Position numbers and translations under genes: made by a program. From contig CM037464.1 of the NCBI GenBank assembly GCA_021014325.1, positions 8,587,127-8,651,126 on the forward strand: 64,000 bases of DNA, given 5' to 3'. Source of the stretch: Plazaster borealis (taxonomy: Eukaryota; Echinodermata; Asteroidea; Forcipulatida; Labidiasteridae). Positions 20,641 to 64,000 of this stretch are shown one piece after another (position 1 is the stretch's first letter; every line of letters starts with the position of its first letter). The notes beneath the pieces were generated by a model. It did not search any database. It saw only the letters and a program-made list of their open reading frames with translations, and was not told the origin of the DNA.

Positions 20641-22597
20641 CCTCGCCCCCTTTCCTTCTACTATGGTCATATCAAGAGTTGTAACAATGTGTCGTACAGA
20701 GACTCTGAATTTGGTTTCAAAGTAAAAAAGGTTGACAACATTGGACAGCCCCTATAGAAAATCCATTTGTCATGCAATATCTACTTTGTAACAGTTTTAA
20801 ACATCTCATGCCCAGATCAGTGCCATGTGTTTGGATGTCATGTTAGTATGAGCTGAAGGATTCTTATGATTTCAGGAAACCTCCAACTGCACCCCAAGGG
20901 AGCTAGGGTAATTGTTTACAATTCATGAATATATTTGAATTATACAAATGTTTATAATGTTTATAAAGTAAAGTAGTTTAGATTTGTCATGTGGGTAGGG
21001 TAAATATTTGAGGCACACACTCCTGGGTAACAACTTATAAGAATATACATTAAAAACAACCACCTTACTAAATCTGTACAACTATTTATAATAATTACAT
21101 CTCTTTATGGTGTTCCTTGAAAAGGAAAATAAAAGCACCAGTTTTAATTTTATTTAGAGAGGTTAAAGGTGCTTAGTCATTGCACTTTCCCAGTACTATT
21201 CTATTCACTGAATTTTAACCTTTGACCTGTACTCTGCATAAATAATCACATGCCCTAAAATCCATACTTGGGCTGAATTTTTAATCTACAAGCAACGCAC
21301 AATCTTGTGGAGCTGCAAATTATCCTGTGGAGCAGAAATTAGCAGGGATTAGTCAAAAATATAATTTAACATGTGGGTTACTTTTTTTCTTTTTTTGAGA
21401 AGCACTTTCTGAGCTTATGAAAAAATATCTTTATGACAATTGCCAATGGTCAGAGGTAAGAATTTGATGTAAAGTGAAAACACAACAACATAGCACCTTT
21501 GAGGGCTTGCCCAAAACAACATTGTCGGCTAGGGCTATGGCTAGTTCACTGATACTGTTTGCTCAAGTATTGGCTGAACTCTACAGCCACAGCCGCAGCC
21601 AACTCAGACAATGCCTCCATTCCACCACAGGATAAACATTAAGAACATTAATGTTAAATGCTGCTAGAATAATGATTAAAGTGAGTATTATTTCAAGATA
21701 AATTTCAGGCAAACTAAATATTGTAACTCACTCTGAGAAAAATGTCACAATGTAAATGTAATTCTGCAAATAACCAAATTGGTTCCATGCAACAAGAATC
21801 TATCTCAGTGTGAGAAAAATGTTTTATCTTATAGTTATAAATACTCTTGAAAATGATTAATAGTACAATGAAACAGGGTTCAACCTCAAACTCAACATTC
21901 AACTGGAAATTCTTAGGGAAGATACAACCATATCACGCTGATAAGACACTACATTGTAAACAAGACAGAGACCATGACAACACATTATGAATGTCTTATA
22001 TATAAATATATTTGTTCAGTCATACATTTCGGTTTAAGTGCTTCGAGTTGTAAGAAAGAAATACAAAATGGTTGTGCCATTAACAAGGGTGTCCAGTCAG
22101 AGCATGGCGCCCCATCTTACATTGTACTTTCTTACATCCTCTTAAAGCATAACAAGACATATTTGAGTCAGGATACAATCCCATTAAGGCATTTAATACA
22201 ACATATTAATAAGGCCAGTGGCATCACACAGATACAGGGGATGTCATCTCCCTCCCCAAACACACACAAGACCCCTCCCCCACTATTAAAACAATATCAA
22301 ACGTTGACATAATTTTTATACACCTTAAATAGAGTTTTACATGTACATTGATTAAGCCACTGACAAAACATTGGACCCAATTCGACAAAGCCATGATGTA
22401 GAAGATAATGCTTAATAGAAAACTACCATGGAACCAGTCTCACAATCAATGTTATGTTACATGGTGTTTTGACTGGTACCAACTCTATGAAATTGGTGAC
22501 AAATTAATTGTTATGAATATTTTTTACAGCAACACAAAGGCAATTATGTCTAACATCTTGAACCCAGAGAAGAGAATTAAGTTTGCAATCTTCAGAA

Positions 22598-23370
22598 CAA
22601 CTCATACCTCCTGGGCCTTTTAACAGGCCATTTCTACAATCTCCAACAACATTTTTTTGCAATGAAAGGGAGAATATGAAAAGCAGACATGGGAGCCCTC
22701 CTTGCAGTCTGGGGACGGCTGTTTATGGCTAGGTATTGAAAAGAAAACAAATTACATCAGCAACCTTTTCTGGTGCAGACCTACTAATGGGCCCTAAAAC
22801 AGGCCATGCTCAGAACATCAAGAAGTATTAAGAATGAATGAGTATTTCCTGATGGAAGACTACATTTCCTGTTTGCAGTCCTGTCTTAAGTCAGTATTTT
22901 AAATTGGGTTGAAGGTTTCATCTTTATCAAATCTTCCTGGGCCATTAAGTGGGCCTCAATCACAGCAAGTATATGGCACAAGTGGCAATGTGCCCACCCT
23001 GACTGGATCGCTTCTTGCTTGGTACAAGGCGGAATAAGTTAGTTTGTTGACAGCCTTCAATGTATCATACATCCTGGGCCTTTATGCAGGTCTTGTCGGC
23101 AGTTGTCAAGCAAATTGTTGGCACCAACAAATGAGACCAAGTATCTTGTCCAAGTAGATATTAACCTGGACCGTTGTGGTGAAATAGTTATCTGCTACAA
23201 TGGGAACCATTTATTTTAATCTGTATCACACTTCCTGGGCCAGGCCTTCTCTGAACTTATAGGCAGGTTCTTGGCCCTGCCAAACAAGATTTGCTCAGTG
23301 TCAGTAGTCGTTATCCAGGAGTTGTGGTGTAGTACTCTACTTTCAAGGGAGACGTATCTTTAAATCGGTA

Positions 23371-23385
<15 letters not shown>
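22598..23385 (-). repeat. Degenerate ~155-bp tandem repeat in the FAK proximal 3' UTR
   Basis: The plus-strand motif (t)cctgggcc(t/a) preceded by a tatcat/c-like run recurs at about 22,612, 22,775, 22,934, 23,072 and 23,230, and in altered form at 23,378 inside the last codons. Units are about 145-160 bp. The last two can be aligned along most of their length (for example agttgtggtgtagtac against cgttgtggtgaaatag). Confidence 0.55.
23210..23215 (-). terminator. Candidate poly(A) signal AATAAA for FAK
   Basis: The hexamer lies on the minus strand about 155 nt after the stop codon. Vertebrate FAK has a long 3' UTR, so more distal sites are possible. Confidence 0.4.
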
Positions 23386-60215
<36,830 letters not shown>

Positions 60216-60466
60216 CTAAAAAAATATATATATTTCAGAAAAATCTTTCTTGCATGTTCAGACCAACATACATGCATATGGGTGGTTTTGTATTAAGCGC
60301 GATGTAAAATTAAGCAAAGTGTAAATTTATTTGACATTGATTCTTAACCATACCAACTTTCAATAGGTTTGTACACAAACATCGGTGCCCACACGGTCAT
60401 CAAATATAGCTCTATACAATGAATAAATTTACCCTTAAAAAAATTGAACATTCTAATGAGAGTTAT

Positions 60467-60659
60467 GGGCCCAATTTCACAGAGCTGCTTAACAGAAAAT
60501 GTTGCTTAATCAATGTATTTGCTCAATGTGAAACAGCAGGGAACCAGTTATAAGCAAAATACATCACATGACATTTTGGCTGGTGGTGTGTTTCTGCTAA
60601 GCAGTGTGTAACTGTGCTTAGCAATGTTGAGTGTATAACATCTCTATGAAACTGGGCCA
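60467..60659. mobile_element. MITE, family M2 copy 3
   Basis: It starts gggcccaatttcacagagct and ends tctctatgaaactgggcc; the interior has gacattttggctggt, shared with copy 2. Confidence 0.8.
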
Positions 60660-63600
60660 CAGATGTTACTTCCCATGCAGCCATGCAACAGTGTTGGTTA
60701 TTGAGCTGGTCAAACAAAATTGACCCCAGAAGCTACATCGTTCTGACTTACTTATGACTTTGCAAACAAATTACAAAAGAAATCCACTTAATTTTGATAA
60801 AATGACAGAGGACTTGACTTGCCAAAATTTTAGTAAGTTGTATAAGGTTGACCAGAATGAAAATGACTTGCAAAAAGAAAAGGACTTGTAAATTTTAACT
60901 GCATTGAATCGAGCGACTAAACTAAAATAATAAACCAAAAGTGGGATTTTTTTAAAAAAACAATAGTTCAGTCCTGTTGGATGAATTAACATTAAGTCCT
61001 CTTGAAGGAAAGGAACCTGACCATAGATAGCCATGACACTGTTGGGTACAAGATGAAACCCAAGAAATGCCAGTGCTTCTTAAAATCGAATGAAATATCT
61101 TCCCCAAAAGCCTGTACCCTGGTGCCTCTTGAAATGTACCCAGTTAGATTGAAATGAATAGCAGCATGCTAGGATAAGTGCATATAAAACAAAAGCAAAA
61201 TGCTGGAGAATGCTGGTGTAATGTGGAAGAAGCACTCTAGTGTTTGATACAGTATTATGACTCCAGTGTATCAAATCACAACAGTTATTAAGCAGGTTTC
61301 AAAGGTAGCAGTTAGATGGTCATTTCCAATATAAACTTATAGTTTGATTTGCCTTTTCAAAAATGGTTTTTGCCTTCACTATTCAGGTTTCTGCGTCTCC
61401 TACCAATAGGTGATTCAAGTTAAATTTGAACAATGTCTATAATACTGACTCGTTTGCTGGAGGAAAAATTCATGCTGAACACTTGTTGGCAAATGTTCTC
61501 TACAAACTGTAATCTTTCCTCTGTCTTTCAATGTGACTCAGACATGTTTGTGCCAATAACAAGCCCAAGGCGTCTGCATGTCAGAATATATAGAATAGGA
61601 GCTCTTGTCAATATATATAGCTCTCTAATTTCAACACAAGATTCCATGCAAAAGAATTGGAAAGTTTAATGTAAAATTAAACATTGAAACAAGCTAACGT
61701 TTATACAGTGAATATCCAGTTGGTAAGTCTATACATCACACGTGCGTCCATTGGTTACACACGTAGGGTTTGTGTTCTTCGTTAGCTGATAGTGATACTC
61801 AGTCATAGTTTTAACCTATATATAACTACCCTAATGTCACCATTCATATATGCAGTTCCTAGGACAAAAATTGTTCTTTTCAATCTTCACAGAATCCTTA
61901 AACATAAAAACTCAATGCATTTTCTATTGGATTCTGATAGTCACTGGAGTCAGTCTTTGTTTTCTTGGCATGGTTTTTTGACAGAATTGTGTCACACTTA
62001 CAACAGGCATATTTGGCCCTTTGACCTGTTTGAAAAGGTAGGCAAATTGTATTGAGTACAAGAGCTGACCTACATGTACACGAATAGGCTGGTGTAGACT
62101 TTTTAATAACACTTTTTGCAATTTTTCAGAGGAAAACAAATCAGATTTAAAGTAGGAATAATATGATGCCTGTTACAAACAGGATAGGTACATTCACAGA
62201 AAACTTGGTCCATGTCAAGTGTAGAAACAAAATATAATGTATCATATTAGTATCAACATAAGCATTGGTGAGTAGCAATGCTGGATAAACATAGCAAGAC
62301 ACAGCAATGAACCATTCCGCTCCTAGTAAAAGAGTCAGTGAAAAAAGCATTAATGAAACAACAACCAGGATGTGAACCCAACACCAAAACAAAACATGTA
62401 ATAAACAGCCACAGATACAAAACAGCTACATGTATGTCACATCAGGCCATTTGGTTTTGTACTACTCTCAACATGTACACCTAAAAGTCGGAGGTGACAA
62501 AACAATCTACATGTATCTATCACAGATCAAAATGTACAGCTGTAAATCCAGGTTACACTTTCTACATCAGTTGATAGTATATAAATAAAGCATTACCATG
62601 TTTTATTACTATAATTTGATTGACTGGTGATTGAACAATCAAATAAGACAGTTCAAGCTAATTTGCCTAGCGCATGCAGTCAGCCCCAACACAGTGTTAA
62701 GAAACAATATGACTAAATAGGATTTCATTTGTACTATGTAATACACATTTCTTGTTTACATGCCACAAAGTTCGAAGTGGCCAAGTTCTGTAGAACTGCG
62801 GCTTTTTCATTTGCAAATATTATTTATAATACCTTGTCTTCCATCTTAACATTTATGTTTGGAAAAACCCTTCACAAGTTAAACAAGTTTTGAAAGCTGC
62901 GATATTAACTTATTGGCAACTTCTTAAATTTATGTTTCTGCATGCACACTTAGAATTTGTACAACTGAAAGTTGGACAGTTGGGAGGATTTAATCCAAGC
63001 TAGGCTTGGAGTCAATAAACTTTTCATTTTAATATATATAGCTGGGTTTTTCTTTTTAAACCTGGTTCCAATTCTGTTTTTGACATCAGTCTATCGCTAT
63101 ACGATCACCATCCCTTGCTGAGAGGGTTAGCGTCAACTTTTGTACTAGCTGTATATTAAGCATTCCTTTGTTACACAAAGTACTTAGTGTATGCCAAACT
63201 CACAAACTATACAATATATCATTTTCTGGTAAAGTAAGCAGATTTTTGCTTAATACAGTAAATCTGCCATTTGCTGGATTTGGTTGTTATGACAGGAAAA
63301 GCTTTAGTAATGTGTGGGTACATGCATTTCATTTTCTTTCTCAGAAAAAAAAAACTGTTTTTGTAAACGGTCATTTTGTGGTAGCATTAAACTGACTCAT
63401 ACAAGACATAATACAACCAGACATTTCCTACAGAAACCAAAACATAAAAACATACAGAAATTAGTAAGCAAACTAAAACAGGTTGTTTCGTTTTTAGGAC
63501 TAGGGACACACGGAGTGCATACTTACACATGCGTCAACTTCGTTAGAACCGGGGAATTGAGGGATAGGAAAGGGCTACAGGAATGGGGTAAAAAAACAAA

Positions 63601-64000
63601 AGAAACAGAATTTGGGGTGGAGTTTGTTAAGTAATACATTGTAGAATTTCATCATGCTAAGGGATAAGTCAAAGATTGGGTGGGGGGTAGAACATGTATT
63701 AAAAACAGGGAAGATAAAACAATCATTTTAAGGAATAATAATTTCATACTGATATTCAGAGTTCTCTCCAATGCATCATCTAGTATATTGGCGCTAATAC
63801 CAACATAATTGTGGCTGATATCACAAACCCTTTTAAATAATTCCAGCTTAAGGTTTTGCATGGTTGGAGGAATCCACTATTAGGTAACTCTTGAGAGTGA
63901 ACCATGTACTTATCTATCATTAGAAGAATATGTGGCTCTGAAATGAACTTATACATCAATAAGTGAGCTCTGGTCTCCTGTAAATGACTTGAAAATACAA
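60660..64000. other. FAK intron (or upstream part), no exon recognised
   Basis: The next FERM exon of FAK should lie here or beyond. No segment with FERM-like sequence and both splice sites was identified. One family D repeat copy lies at 62,023-62,165. Confidence 0.45.
62023..62165. repeat. Dispersed repeat family D, copy 3
   Basis: It contains gagtacaagagctgacctac, ggtgtagactttttaataa and taaagtaggaataatatgat, collinear with copies 1 and 2. Confidence 0.6.

Larger units (their letters stand above)
15111..22590. other. Intergenic region, no gene recognised
   Basis: It lies between the 5' end of the GLUT12-like gene and the 3' UTR of the FAK gene. No frame has a recognisable motif or splice context on either strand. 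It holds a TIR element (16,255-16,428), an (ACAAA)n run, a hairpin repeat (19,510-19,620), an imperfect duplication (20,235-20,640) and scattered pieces of repeat family M2. The promoter of the GLUT12-like gene should lie just right of 15,110, but no clear core element was seen. Confidence 0.6.

Noticed and set aside
16440..22590. Short intergenic open frames on both strands
   Set aside because: None shows motifs, composition or splice context above chance for AT-rich DNA.
63500..63560. Possible additional FERM exon with donor gtaagtatgc
   Set aside because: The segment before the donor shows no FERM similarity and no clear acceptor.

Overview
The window is eukaryotic, intron-rich, AT-rich DNA. 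It most resembles an invertebrate deuterostome, probably an echinoderm. Two metazoan genes are split into small exons with GT-AG junctions. The introns carry many short inverted-repeat transposons, tRNA-derived SINE pieces, CR1/L2-like LINE debris and minisatellites, and the palindrome TACATGTA is very frequent. The echinoderm assignment is an inference from repeat style and protein similarity, not proven. Nothing prokaryotic is present.

Region 1, about 1-15,100, minus strand: a class III facilitative sugar transporter closest to GLUT12 (SLC2A12). Ten coding exons (13192 down to 1, 501 codons in one continuous frame) run from the start codon through TM9 into the large glycosylated extracellular loop. 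The last TM helices lie outside the window. A spliced 5' UTR exon at about 15,051-15,110 creates a short uORF. The introns hold a dead LINE reverse transcriptase (about 1,715-3,420), a tRNA-Leu-like SINE and at least six TIR or foldback elements.

Region 2, about 15,110-22,590: intergenic, with no recognisable gene, only dispersed repeats.

Region 3, about 22,600 to the right edge, minus strand: focal adhesion kinase (PTK2/FAK). Exons assigned here read: end of the FERM domain, Tyr397-type autophosphorylation site, complete tyrosine kinase domain, proline-rich linker, FAT domain and stop codon (742 codons including stop). The N-terminal FERM exons lie beyond 64,000. A 20-kb intron between FERM and kinase (38,054-59,670) contains two phase-compatible candidate cassette exons, a nested same-strand repetitive ORF (241 codons), a possible alternative terminal exon with a poly(A) signal, three minisatellites and several foldback transposons. 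The proximal 3' UTR appears to be a degenerate tandem array with a unit of about 155 bp.

The two genes are not known to act in one pathway; they are head-to-tail neighbours on the same strand. The most notable points are the candidate cassette exons beside the autophosphorylation site, the Phe at the position of the vertebrate FAK Grb2-binding tyrosine, the nested repeat-protein ORF, the 3' UTR tandem array, and a foldback transposon lodged inside a 53-bp minisatellite. All exon borders were read by eye from splice signals and codon phase; no transcript or database was consulted.
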